From assembly GCA_039798745.1 (NCBI GenBank), contig JBDKFK010000005.1, positions 4,787 through 68,786 of the forward strand: DNA of 64,000 nucleotides. Reading direction: 5' to 3'. Below the pieces are notes generated by a model that was not told where the DNA came from, searched no databases, and worked only from the letters and a program-made list of their open reading frames with translations. This DNA comes from JBDKFK01 sp039798745 (GTDB lineage: Bacteria; Patescibacteriota; Microgenomatia; UBA1406; GWC2-37-13). Below, in pieces: positions 1 through 8,058 of the stretch. Made by a program: the position numbers and the translations under genes. The number at the start of each line of letters is the position of its first letter. Positions within the stretch are counted from its first letter, which is position 1.

Positions 1-1
1 T

Positions 2-424
2 ATTCCGGCTATTGGAGTAGATGCTGTTGTGGAATCTGTCGGACTTGATGAACAAGGTAAGATGGATGTCCCTCAAAAAAATGAAAACGTCGCCTGGTAT
101 AACCTGGGTTATAAACCAGGGGAACAAGGGAGCGCAGTTATGGCGGGCCATTTTGATACGGTGACTGGTGCTCCTGCAGTTTTTTATAATCTTTCCAAAC
201 TCAAAAAAGGAGATACTATTACGGTTACAGATCTCAATGGTGAAAAATATACATACACTGTTAGCCAAACAATTATATATCCGTACAACAAACTTCCTCT
301 CAAACAGATATTTGCTTCAAACAACAGTTTTACTCTTAACCTAATAACCTGCGAAGGAACCTTTAATCAGACAACACGTAATTATTCCGATCGCACAGTG
401 GTGTCGGCTGATTTAGTAAGGTGA
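2..424 (+). CDS. Sortase, class E/F-like, 5' truncated by window edge
   Basis: Transpeptidase that cleaves a sorting signal and links surface proteins to the envelope. The frame is open from base 2; the first residues read IPAIGVDAVVESVGLDE, the usual first beta strand of class E/F sortases, so the gene starts upstream of the window and the internal GTG at 29 is not its start. The visible catalytic set is complete: His in MAGHFDT, Cys in LITCEG and Arg in YSDRTVV. Membrane anchor and any signal peptide are outside the window. No obvious LPXTG substrate is encoded nearby, so its target is unknown. It is followed by a strong hairpin that it shares with the opposing endolysin gene. Confidence 0.9.
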   Translation: MPAIGVDAVVESVGLDEQGKMDVPQKNENVAWYNLGYKPGEQGSAVMAGHFDTVTGAPAVFYNLSKLKKGDTITVTDLNGEKYTYTVSQTIIYPYNKLPLKQIFASNNSFTLNLITCEGTFNQTTRNYSDRTVVSADLVR

Positions 425-453
425 AGTATATATATATTGATGCGAGTTTAGGA

Positions 454-489
454 GAGGCCGCCAGGTACAATGCTGTACCTGGCGGCCTC
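454..489. terminator. Perfect 16-bp hairpin between convergent genes
   Basis: Arms 454-469 (GAGGCCGCCAGGTACA) and 474-489 are exact reverse complements around a 4-base loop. It lies between the sortase stop and the end of the opposing endolysin gene. There is no clear T tract on either side, so termination is inferred from the stem strength and its position. Confidence 0.6.
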
Positions 490-501
490 TGCCATGGGTG
501 A

Positions 502-1725
502 CTACTGATGATCGTGATCGTCCTCGTCGTCCAGGTTGCAGCGGACAATGGGTCCGTTGGCATCCCAGCTCGGCAGAACGGCCGCCCGGACTCGGGTAGC
601 CCGTGCAGCCATGCGGTCGGAGAAGGTAGTGGCCAACGCGGGATTGGTGGCGCTAAGCACCGTGATGGACATCCATCCACCTTGTGCCCGTTTGCCCCAC
701 CAGTTGGTGTTGGAGACAGAGTCTCCACGAGCCCACTCAACTATAGCGACCGGGCTCTTGTTGGGCATGGTGGCGATGATTGGCGCTTCGCTACGATGGT
801 CGCTGCGTACATTGGCATTGCGCGACGACACATTGACCCACCACTGCCCAATATGAGGTACATTGAGCGGTGGAGTAGCAGTGACGAGCTGGATGACTGT
901 CTGCGACATCCAACCGCCTTCAGCGCGACGTCCCCACCAGGGGTTACCGGTGACGGGATCGCCTTGTCGCCATTCGACGATGATGACCTCACGGCCGTTG
1001 GGAACCTGGTCGATCACCTGCGATCCGATATGCACGTCTCGGCGGACATTGGCGTTCTGGCCTGATATCACTACCTTCCATTTGCCTGTCTGCGGCGCGG
1101 TGCCGGGGCTAGTGCCCAAAGCATCCTGTACGATCAGAAATGGATTATAGCCACGAGGATCGGTCTTGCGACCGTGCGGCTGATGAGGATAGGGTGGTGG
1201 GCCTTTGAATCGGCCAATACCCGCGTGGGTAAAGTACCGGTTCCGCCAGTCGGCAATGGGGATGCCAAGAAACTGGTCGGCATACCACATGAACTGCACA
1301 ATGGCCAGGAGCTGTTCACGGCGCACAGGAGTGCCGTTGTTCAGCCCACAGACCTCGAGGGAGTACATGTGGATCTTGCAATCAATGCTATCCCAGTCGT
1401 TGGGTACTTCCACCGCCGAGGTGCCTTGTGCCCACGCCATGTGGGTACGCACCGGTACATAGCTGTAAAAGTCACCGAGATGTCCGATAATACCGTTCCA
1501 GCTCGTACCGATGGCACGCGACTGGTGGCGACGAAGGAGGTCTACGGCGCTCACGCTGTCCGCGGTGGCTGTTTCGTGGAAACAAACATAGCGGGCGAAC
1601 GGATTGGCGCGTCGTGGCTCCATATTGGCAGTGAGACCCTCAAATGTCGTGATGACATGCAAGGGCGGCGGTCGGCCCTGGGTAGTAGCTAGTATGATGA
1701 GTTCGTCGATGACAGATTGATGCAT
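502..1725 (-). CDS. Endolysin-like N-acetylmuramoyl-L-alanine amidase with two SH3 domains
   Basis: A 407-residue predicted peptidoglycan amidase (Amidase_2 type). The catalytic domain spans about residues 1-200, with candidate zinc ligands H50 (CFHETA), H167 (FTHAG) and D189 in the family-like GRKTDP motif. Two bacterial SH3 repeats follow (about 214-283 and 293-360), each with the NANVR strand and a WWG-R-GGWMS ending. There is no signal peptide, so the protein would need holin-like or lytic release, as phage endolysins do. The start ATG is preceded by GAAAGGA at a good distance. The gene is visibly richer in G+C than its neighbours, suggesting recent acquisition. No other phage genes are adjacent. 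Domain calls are secure at fold level; the phage origin is inference. Confidence 0.8.
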   Translation of the reverse strand: MHQSVIDELIILATTQGRPPPLHVITTFEGLTANMEPRRANPFARYVCFHETATADSVSAVDLLRRHQSRAIGTSWNGIIGHLGDFYSYVPVRTHMAWAQGTSAVEVPNDWDSIDCKIHMYSLEVCGLNNGTPVRREQLLAIVQFMWYADQFLGIPIADWRNRYFTHAGIGRFKGPPPYPHQPHGRKTDPRGYNPFLIVQDALGTSPGTAPQTGKWKVVISGQNANVRRDVHIGSQVIDQVPNGREVIIVEWRQGDPVTGNPWWGRRAEGGWMSQTVIQLVTATPPLNVPHIGQWWVNVSSRNANVRSDHRSEAPIIATMPNKSPVAIVEWARGDSVSNTNWWGKRAQGGWMSITVLSATNPALATTFSDRMAARATRVRAAVLPSWDANGPIVRCNLDDEDDHDHQ

Positions 1726-1763
1726 CGGCTTTGTCCTTTCACTGTTATAGGCTTATATTAGAT

Positions 1764-1780
1764 GTTGCCAAAAAGGCAAC
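1764..1780. other. Short hairpin upstream of the endolysin gene
   Basis: GTTGCC-N5-GGCAAC is a perfect 6-bp inverted repeat 39 nt upstream of the endolysin start codon, in its presumed 5' leader or promoter region. It could be an operator or a leader stem. The rest of 1781-1949 shows nothing I can name. Confidence 0.35.
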
Positions 1781-1949
1781 CCGTCGTGCACGAAATATAC
1801 ATGCAAGGTGGGCTACCTTTGGCAAAATCTCGATCATCAGATAGTCAAGGAGCGCTAAAATAAGCCTGTTGAAAGCGTGCAAAAGGGCTAAAAACAGACA
1901 CTATAGCATGTATAATACAATATTTTATAGGATTTGTAAAATCTATAGC

Positions 1950-2693
1950 TTAATCTGGAGAAATGCGTAGCATGGTAAGGCGTTCTGTATGGGGTTCTAT
2001 CTGGCTGGGTTTACTGCCAAAATAGGAATCCATGGGGTTGCCTTCAACCGGTTCAATACAGACGTAGTTGGTGTCAAACTTTCCTGAGGAAGGGTTTTTG
2101 TAGCTCCACAATACTGCGTAGTGTAGACCTTTCTGTTCAAGATGTACGAGAGGTTGTCCGGGGATCTCAACTGTATTATGTATATTAAGTTTTACAATAC
2201 CTGTAGTTTTGACAAGCTCTGTAACATCTTTTCCATTTACTTTAACGCCGTTCCAACCTTTTGGCGTATTCCAGTAGTAGTGTTCGCCGAAGTTTACGGG
2301 AATATGCTCTTTACTATGGTTCGTGTGGGCCGTTTTTATGGTAAATACATCAGGAGTAAGAGACAGTTTTTGCGTAAATGTAATACCTTTGGGATAGGCA
2401 CCATGGACTATATCACCTGAAAGCGTGACACTATGATCATCCTCGTCCATAACAGTAAAAAGCATGTTTCTTACAGGGCCGTGCTGAGGCAAGCCATATG
2501 AAGTATTTGTCTCTGGACCAAAAATGGGAGAACAGGGGTGAGTAGAGCCCACTTTGCCGTCACCTCTTACCGAAGAAGAAAGAAAAAGAGTATTGTGAAA
2601 ACGGAGTTCCTCCAGCCGGGCTCCCATGGGGTCGACAGTAAACGATGAGGCTACATTCTCCAGATGTTTTGTGATTTTTGTGGTGTTTGACAT
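1950..2693 (-). CDS. Aldose 1-epimerase family protein
   Basis: Galactose-mutarotase-fold enzyme (beta-sandwich) that would interconvert anomers of a sugar or sugar phosphate in the cytoplasm. Visible family features are GLPQHGPVRN with the active-site His near the first third, NFGEHYYWNTP in the middle, and CIEPVEG late in the chain, where the family places its acidic residue. Length of about 247 residues suits the short YeaD/mutarotase-like forms. I chose the ATG at 2693 (MSNTTKITKH); an upstream in-frame ATG would include a promoter-like TATAAT. The gene stands alone, so the substrate cannot be deduced from context. Confidence 0.75.
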   Translation of the reverse strand: MSNTTKITKHLENVASSFTVDPMGARLEELRFHNTLFLSSSVRGDGKVGSTHPCSPIFGPETNTSYGLPQHGPVRNMLFTVMDEDDHSVTLSGDIVHGAYPKGITFTQKLSLTPDVFTIKTAHTNHSKEHIPVNFGEHYYWNTPKGWNGVKVNGKDVTELVKTTGIVKLNIHNTVEIPGQPLVHLEQKGLHYAVLWSYKNPSSGKFDTNYVCIEPVEGNPMDSYFGSKPSQIEPHTERLTMLRISPD

Positions 2694-2797
2694 GATGGTA
2701 TTATTATACCTCCAACTCATCATAATGTGTATATTAATGCCTAATTCACATAATATAGCGATTTATGGAGATATGTGATATAATTCATTATAATTTC

Positions 2798-2884
2798 ATG
2801 AAGAAAGTCGGGACTGCGTTTGTAAGTCAATCCAGTTTACAGAATCTTCAAACAATGAAATATCTAGGAGAGGAGGTGAAATAA
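2798..2884 (+). CDS. Possible 28-codon leader peptide of the RRM gene
   Basis: An ATG at 2798 opens a 28-codon frame (begins MKKVGTAFVSQ) whose TAA stop at 2882-2884 directly abuts the ATG of the RNA-binding gene. Its last codons contain that gene's Shine-Dalgarno sequence (GGAGAGGAGGTG). TATAAT hexamers lie at about 2780 and 2789. The arrangement would couple translation of the two frames. No homology is recognised; it may instead be an untranslated leader. Confidence 0.35.
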   Translation: MKKVGTAFVSQSSLQNLQTMKYLGEEVK

Positions 2885-3163
2885 ATGGATAAGAACAAAC
2901 TTTACATAGGAAACTTACCTTGGTCAGTTAACAATGATTCTTTAAGAGAATTATTTGCTGAATTTGGAGAAATCACTGATGCAGTTGTCATAACAGACAG
3001 AATGTCAGGTAGATCCAAAGGATTCGGATTTGTGACTTTTGCTAACGAAGCTGATGCACAGAATGCAGTAGCTGCTATGCATGAGAAAGACGTCGGCGGT
3101 CGCAAAATGGTCGTTAACGTTGCAAAACCAAAAGAAGATCGTCCCCCAAGAAGGAACTTCTAA
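2885..3163 (+). CDS. RRM-domain RNA-binding protein
   Basis: A 92-residue single RNA recognition motif protein, resembling the small cold- or stress-induced RNA-binding proteins of cyanobacteria and CPR bacteria. RNP2 is LYIGNL (residues 6-11) and RNP1 is KGFGFVTF (about 45-52), both with the aromatic residues that stack on RNA. A short basic tail rich in Pro and Arg follows. It probably binds single-stranded RNA as a chaperone. Unlike most genes here it has a leader of about 100 nt and a near-perfect Shine-Dalgarno GGAGGTG, and it ends in an intrinsic terminator, so it is likely monocistronic, highly expressed and possibly controlled through its leader. Confidence 0.92.
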   Translation: MDKNKLYIGNLPWSVNNDSLRELFAEFGEITDAVVITDRMSGRSKGFGFVTFANEADAQNAVAAMHEKDVGGRKMVVNVAKPKEDRPPRRNF

Positions 3164-3169
3164 TATTAA

Positions 3170-3221
3170 AACACTATCTGCTCTGCTGGGCACGAGCGCC
3201 GTCAAGGGATAGTGTTTTTTT
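3170..3221 (+). terminator. Intrinsic terminator of the RRM gene
   Basis: AACACTATC (3170-3178) pairs with GATAGTGTT (3208-3216) and is followed by a run of T. The interior contains a weaker GCTC/GAGC stem. It begins 7 nt after the RRM stop codon. Confidence 0.8.
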
Positions 3222-3240
3222 ATGGGAAAAATTGCAGGGG

Positions 3241-3271
3241 TTGACAAACTACTTCATCATGATCGTATAAT
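3241..3271 (+). promoter_or_regulatory. Sigma-70-type promoter, leaderless
   Basis: TTGACA (3241-3246) and TATAAT (3266-3271) with a 19-nt spacer. The -10 ends 6 nt before the ATG at 3278, so the transcript would start at or next to the start codon. Confidence 0.7.
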
Positions 3272-3277
3272 ACTACT

Positions 3278-3568
3278 ATGAATGACGGATGGTATAAAGT
3301 TAAGCTCATCACCATAGTTGCAATATTTTTCTTAGTCATCGCCGCAGGATATGGGGTGTATATGTATGCCAATAAAATGTCAGAAACCGTTGCCAAACGT
3401 ATGGTTCAGAACAGACAGATGGTGGATGATGAACTCGATTCTCTTACCCAAGAACCGGTAGTCGCACTCAAGGAAGAATATTCCAATCCGCTTGACGAAG
3501 ATGCTCAATATTCCAACCCATTCGACGAATCTGAGTATCAAAATCCATTTGATACCACGTCACCGTAA
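3278..3568 (+). CDS. Small membrane protein with YxNPFD repeats
   Basis: A 96-residue protein of unrecognised family. It has a short positively charged N-terminus, one transmembrane helix (about residues 10-30), then a charged extracytoplasmic or cytoplasmic segment. The C-terminus carries three tandem copies of a Y-(S/Q)-NP-(L/F)-D motif: YSNPLDE, YSNPFDE and YQNPFDT. Such short repeats usually act as binding tags. It is 2 nt upstream of the Cys-repeat secreted protein and shares its promoter, which suggests a joint role at the cell surface. Confidence 0.7.
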   Translation: MNDGWYKVKLITIVAIFFLVIAAGYGVYMYANKMSETVAKRMVQNRQMVDDELDSLTQEPVVALKEEYSNPLDEDAQYSNPFDESEYQNPFDTTSP

Positions 3569-3570
3569 CT

Positions 3571-5064
3571 ATGATAAAACGTATATATACCATCCTGCTT
3601 CTTCTGCCCATATTGGCAGTCTTTTTTGCATTTTACTCAACTTCGTATGTCAACGCTCAATCGACTATTACCTATCCTGTAGTCGAGTTGGGGAACTGCG
3701 CCGATGTTACTGCGTGTCGGGCCTATTGTAACCTTGTTGAACATAGAGTCGCGTGTCAGGCTTTTGCAAAGCTTAAAGGGCTTGTGAGACCAACACCCAC
3801 ACGATCCGTAGAAGTATTTATCTCGGCACAAAAAGATCTGGGTTGTAGCTCAGCAGCATCGTGCAAAGAGGTATGCCAGGTGAAAGAAAATTTTGCAAAG
3901 TGTGACGCATTCGCTAAAAAGAATCGTATGGGTGGTGGATATGACGACAGCCGTAAAACTGCGTTGACTACCACATTCGTAGAGACCATACAGAAGAAAG
4001 CAGGCACCGTATGTACATCACGCGAAACATGTAAAGAATACTGCGATATGCCAGAGAACCAGCAAGTATGTACTGATGTGAGTAAACAACTTGGACTAAA
4101 GGGTGGCCTGGAGCGGCGTGGACCGGGTGGGTGTACCACTGAGGCAAGTTGTAAAGAATATTGTTCTAATCCCGATAATTTTGACGCGTGTTCACAGTAC
4201 CCTGGCTTGAGAGGCAATGGTCAGCCGTCAAAATTTCTGGGACCAGGCGGTTGTGATAGTGAGCAGGCATGCCGTATTTTTTGTGACAAGAATCCGGAAC
4301 GTTGTGAAAGAGTTAAACCTACCCGTACAGAACCGACTAAAACAGTAGACTCGTTGTCTAAAAATGAACGTATAGAACTTCGAAAACTGTGTAAGGAGCC
4401 TGAGAACAAACTCCCTGAACTACTGAAGGATGAGAACAGTTTTAAAAAAATATGTATAGGATCGCCTGAAAATTTTTCAGACTATGCATATTACTGCAAA
4501 AAGAATCCTACAAAGTGTAGTTCGGATGGGTACAAAAATTTCTGTACTGAGTTCCCGGCACGGTGCGGATTTGCAGATAACGAATTACAAAGAATATCAC
4601 CCACAGAACGAAAAGCACAGAAACACGTTACTACTACACCGAGGCTTAGTCGATCACCGTATCCCACACGAATAATCACCTTTGTTCCTTATCAGATGGA
4701 CTTTAGTACAGACGAGGATACTCAATCATTTTCCAACGACTCTGAAGATACGGAGACTTTTACACCTACGCGTACTCCGACTCGTGCACTAGAGCAGACA
4801 TTCGTTACCGCGACCCGTGTACCTTCTCCTACGCGTATACCATCGCCTACACGCGAGCCTTCACCCACACGTGCACCTTCACCAACCAGTACGTCAGGCT
4901 CCAACTCGGGCTCAGGCTCTACTACTTCAGGAACATCCGATAACAGCGGGAGTGGTGGAAGCGATGATTCGACTACGGACAAAATCACTGTTACCCCACA
5001 GGTTCGGGGAGTATCTACCGCACGAAGTTTCTTTCAGGCCATTTACGATTTCTTCTTTAGATAA
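3571..5064 (+). CDS. Secreted Cys-repeat protein with Thr/Pro/Ser/Arg stalk
   Basis: A 497-residue protein with a signal peptide (hydrophobic residues 6-24, ending near VNAQS). Residues about 40-250 hold five repeats of roughly the form C-x(5-6)-C-x3-C-x(7-9)-C, with cores such as SCKEVC, TCKEYC and ACRIFC, which probably form small disulfide-bonded modules. A less regular Cys segment follows (about 265-330). Residues about 360-470 are a low-complexity stalk of TPTR, SPTR and Gly/Ser. The C-terminus (FFQAIYDFFFR) is hydrophobic and may anchor the protein. This is the kind of surface or adhesion protein seen in CPR genomes; the ligand is unknown. Its stop codon overlaps the opposing NRAMP gene by 8 bp. 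Confidence 0.75.
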   Translation: MIKRIYTILLLLPILAVFFAFYSTSYVNAQSTITYPVVELGNCADVTACRAYCNLVEHRVACQAFAKLKGLVRPTPTRSVEVFISAQKDLGCSSAASCKEVCQVKENFAKCDAFAKKNRMGGGYDDSRKTALTTTFVETIQKKAGTVCTSRETCKEYCDMPENQQVCTDVSKQLGLKGGLERRGPGGCTTEASCKEYCSNPDNFDACSQYPGLRGNGQPSKFLGPGGCDSEQACRIFCDKNPERCERVKPTRTEPTKTVDSLSKNERIELRKLCKEPENKLPELLKDENSFKKICIGSPENFSDYAYYCKKNPTKCSSDGYKNFCTEFPARCGFADNELQRISPTERKAQKHVTTTPRLSRSPYPTRIITFVPYQMDFSTDEDTQSFSNDSEDTETFTPTRTPTRALEQTFVTATRVPSPTRIPSPTREPSPTRAPSPTSTSGSNSGSGSTTSGTSDNSGSGGSDDSTTDKITVTPQVRGVSTARSFFQAIYDFFFR

Positions 5065-6424
5065 AAAATGAACCGATGGCAAAGATTCCTGCCACTGTCA
5101 TAACAGCTGTAATAAACCAGCCGATCAGAGTAACAACCGGATGATTGGCTCTGTTTGCCATAATTTTTTTGCTGCTACTAATAAGCACTATCAGCGCAAG
5201 GATAACAGGAGCCACTATGCCGTTCAGTACTGCGGAGTAGATAAGCGCCTTAATAGGATCCATGCCAATAAAATTAATCATAAGACCTATGAGCATGGCA
5301 ATGATAATAATGCCGTAAAATGAAGGAGCATCTTTTAGTTTTCTATACAACCCTTCTTTCCATTTGAAGCTTTCAGCTATGGCATATGATGCGGAACCCG
5401 CAAGTATAGGAACCGCAAGGAGTCCCGTACCGACGATACCGAGAGTGAACAATACGTAAGTAAGATCACCGGCAAACGGTTTAAGAGCCCGTGCTGCGTC
5501 AGCTGCTGACGTGATCTCATATATTCCATTGGCGTGTAATGTTGCGGCTGTCGCGACGATAATAAAAAACATTATTAAATTCGAAACAAACATGCCTGTC
5601 CATACATCAGTTCTCATTTCCGATATGTGCGCGTCTTCTATATTACTGCGCATCTTAATAGTAGTTTTGCCCTGCACTATCTCTTCTTCAATCTCAGTAG
5701 CTGTCTGCCAAAAAAATAGATAGGGTGAAATAGTAGTTCCAAGAATGCCACAGATGAGTATTATCTGATCTTTGGTAAATACAAGAGAAGGTATGAGTGT
5801 TTTTTCAAGCACTTCCATCCAGTTTAGCTTTATACTGAACGCTGATAAAACATACGCGAAGAGGGCTATAACGAGTAGCTTTAGATATTTTGAATACTGC
5901 TTGTAGGGAACAAAAATTTGTACAAGCAGACTTATAACCGTAAAAAGCACCACCAGAAATGATACGTTAAGTTGGGGAGCGATAAGCTTGGTCGCTTCTG
6001 CCATTGCCCCTAGATCTGCTCCGAGGTTGAGTATATTGGCCACAAAGAGAAGCGTAGTGCAGGTATATAATACCCATCGGGGAAAGTGAAGACGAATGTT
6101 GGCTGCTAATCCGCGCCCTGTTTGTAACGCGATCCGGGCGCACATTTCCTGAACAATAGACATAAGGGGAAATGTAACGATCGATAGCCAGAGGAGTTGA
6201 TAGCCGTACTGTGCTCCTGTTTGTGAGTAGGTTGCGATACCTGATGGATCATCATCTGCGGCGCCTGTTACTAAGCCTGGGCCTAGCGTCTCAAAATATC
6301 TTGTGGCTTTTTTTACCGATTCGTTTTTTTGCAGTTTACCCGCGACCCAGTGAGTCTCTTCAAGCGCTTTTTCGAGGGCAACAGCAGGAGTTTCAGCAAT
6401 TTTTTTGACGAGATTACCTGCCAT
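5057..6424 (-). CDS. NRAMP-family divalent metal transporter, variant motif
   Basis: A 455-residue membrane protein of the MntH/SLC11 (NRAMP) family with about 11 helices, expected to move divalent cations. The metal-site motif of helix 1, canonically DPGN, reads DPSG (residues 59-62, within ADDDPSGIATYSQTGA). The helix 6 MPH motif is replaced by ISPYLFFWQ, so the metal-binding Met is missing. Loss of that Met is also known from NRAMP-related magnesium transporters, so Mg is a possibility alongside Mn or Fe. TATAGT lies 8 nt before the ATG, giving a leaderless transcript. It is downstream of the zinc ABC operon but has its own promoter. Confidence 0.85.
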   Translation of the reverse strand: MAGNLVKKIAETPAVALEKALEETHWVAGKLQKNESVKKATRYFETLGPGLVTGAADDDPSGIATYSQTGAQYGYQLLWLSIVTFPLMSIVQEMCARIALQTGRGLAANIRLHFPRWVLYTCTTLLFVANILNLGADLGAMAEATKLIAPQLNVSFLVVLFTVISLLVQIFVPYKQYSKYLKLLVIALFAYVLSAFSIKLNWMEVLEKTLIPSLVFTKDQIILICGILGTTISPYLFFWQTATEIEEEIVQGKTTIKMRSNIEDAHISEMRTDVWTGMFVSNLIMFFIIVATAATLHANGIYEITSAADAARALKPFAGDLTYVLFTLGIVGTGLLAVPILAGSASYAIAESFKWKEGLYRKLKDAPSFYGIIIIAMLIGLMINFIGMDPIKALIYSAVLNGIVAPVILALIVLISSSKKIMANRANHPVVTLIGWFITAVMTVAGIFAIGSFFI

Positions 6425-6489
6425 AGTATGTGACTATACAAATAGCTTAACGGCTATCATGCAGTAATTATACCTGTTTTTCTCCCTCA

Positions 6490-7287
6490 TTATGACCTAT
6501 TCATGAACATCCCGAGGATGAAGAATATGAGCGATACGACAACAATGCTTCCACCGCTTGGAAGGTTAAGATAATATGAAAGGAATAGGCCTATTACGCA
6601 GGAGCATAATGAAATAATGACAGAAAGAATATGCGTTTTTGTAAAGCTTAGTCTGTACTGCATAGCTGTGATGACCGGAATAACCATAAGCGCTCCGATC
6701 AATAGTATTCCAACAATTCTCATAGAGATTGAGACGACCACGGCGGCAAGAATAGTAATGGTAGTATTTAGCAGTTTTACCTGTAAGCCGTTTGCCTGAG
6801 CCAGTTCCTCATCATATGATGTAAGAAAAAATTGTTGGTACAGAGGAGTCAGAATAATACCTGTCAGTATTGCACAGGCAGCAATAATAGAGAGATCGGT
6901 AGAGGAGACTGTCGTAATACTTCCGAATAGATACGCAAAAAAATTAATATTACTGCTGCGTGTGAGACCGATCAGAATAACGGCAACAGCCAGACTTCCG
7001 GAAAGAAATATAGCCAAAACAGACTCTCCGAATATCTTTTTTGACTCTCGTAGCTTCTCCATGCCTATGGCCGCGAGGACGGAGGTTACTATCGCGCCCA
7101 CAATAGGATGAATACCCATTATGAGAGAGAGAGCTACTCCGATAAGAGAGACATGCGAAAGCGTATCGGCGATGAGCGAGTAACGCCGGACCACAAGAAA
7201 CATTCCAATCAGTGGCGCTAAAATGCTTATCGTTACTCCGGCTATAAAAGCCCTGACCATAAAATCATACTGAAATATTTCTAGCAT
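6490..7287 (-). CDS. znuB: Metal ABC transporter permease (ZnuB-like)
   Basis: A 265-residue integral membrane subunit of the ABC-3 family, with 7-8 hydrophobic segments. The early block PLIGMFLVVRRYSLIADTLSH and the later LIGALMVIPVITA are typical of ZnuB/MntB permeases. It forms the channel for metal delivered by the binding protein encoded two genes upstream. It lies 6 nt after the ATPase gene and is the last gene of the operon transcribed from the Zur-like promoter at 8952-8980. Confidence 0.9.
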   Translation of the reverse strand: MLEIFQYDFMVRAFIAGVTISILAPLIGMFLVVRRYSLIADTLSHVSLIGVALSLIMGIHPIVGAIVTSVLAAIGMEKLRESKKIFGESVLAIFLSGSLAVAVILIGLTRSSNINFFAYLFGSITTVSSTDLSIIAACAILTGIILTPLYQQFFLTSYDEELAQANGLQVKLLNTTITILAAVVVSISMRIVGILLIGALMVIPVITAMQYRLSFTKTHILSVIISLCSCVIGLFLSYYLNLPSGGSIVVVSLIFFILGMFMNRS

Positions 7288-7293
7288 ATTTTT

Positions 7294-8058
7294 CTAATGA
7301 CCGTTATGGTGTAAATGAGTAACCTTTTTGCCGTACAGATTTTCTATAATGTTGTTCTCTATTATGGAGTCCGGTGAGCCCTGACATACCAGTCGTTTAT
7401 TAAGACACAGCAACTCCTGCACTTCTTTACTTACAATATCAATATCGTGCGATACAAATACAACGGTAAGTCCATGCTCTTTGTTAAGCGTATGAAGGAG
7501 ACTATAGAACTGTTTCTGAGATGCGATATCTACTCCAGTGAAGGGTTCATCCAGAAGCAGCAGTCGTGGTTTACCTGCAAGCGCGCGTGCCACAAAAGCC
7601 CTTTGACGTTGTCCTCCTGAAAGATTGCCAATAAGGCTGTCTTTAAGTTCTGAGATATCCGCTATTTTCAGAGCAGCCTCTATATTTTTTCTATCAGAAT
7701 CCTGCATCTGTTCAAAAGGTTTGAGGCGAGGTGTTACTCCACTTGCCACAATTTCATAGACCGTTGCGGGAAACTGAAGATTTTCCTGAGTTATCCGTTG
7801 TGGTACATAGCCAATAGTATATTTATCTGTAAGGTTTTTTACTGACTGGTTAAAGATTTTGATTTCTCCACTGGAAGGTTGAAGTAACCCTAACATGAGT
7901 TTGAGTAGGGTAGTCTTCCCGCCGCCGTTTGGTCCGATGATACCTACATAACTTCCTTTTTTTATTTTACATGTGAGCCGGTCAAGAACTACGTTAGTCC
8001 CATAAGCATATGTGACGTTCTCCACCTCTATAGCATATGTATTTTTATCTACTGACAT
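7294..8058 (-). CDS. znuC: Metal ABC transporter ATPase (ZnuC-like)
   Basis: A 254-residue ABC ATPase that powers zinc or manganese import. Walker A is GPNGGGKTT (about residues 42-50), the Q loop follows, the signature is LSGGQRQR, Walker B is LLLLDEPF, and the switch His is in VFVSHD. GPNGGGKTTL is characteristic of the Znu/Mnt subfamily. The C-terminal His-rich tail (HLHHNGH) may help metal handling. It overlaps the upstream binding-protein gene by 10 bp, implying translational coupling. Confidence 0.92.
   Translation of the reverse strand: MSVDKNTYAIEVENVTYAYGTNVVLDRLTCKIKKGSYVGIIGPNGGGKTTLLKLMLGLLQPSSGEIKIFNQSVKNLTDKYTIGYVPQRITQENLQFPATVYEIVASGVTPRLKPFEQMQDSDRKNIEAALKIADISELKDSLIGNLSGGQRQRAFVARALAGKPRLLLLDEPFTGVDIASQKQFYSLLHTLNKEHGLTVVFVSHDIDIVSKEVQELLCLNKRLVCQGSPDSIIENNIIENLYGKKVTHLHHNGH

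Noticed and set aside
363..1692. Several long frames on the plus strand opposite the endolysin gene
   Set aside because: They are side effects of the G+C-rich coding strand; none has a recognisable domain, a ribosome binding site or a promoter.
2142..2420. Coding frame opposite the aldose epimerase gene
   Set aside because: Shadow of the real gene; no start signals and no domain.
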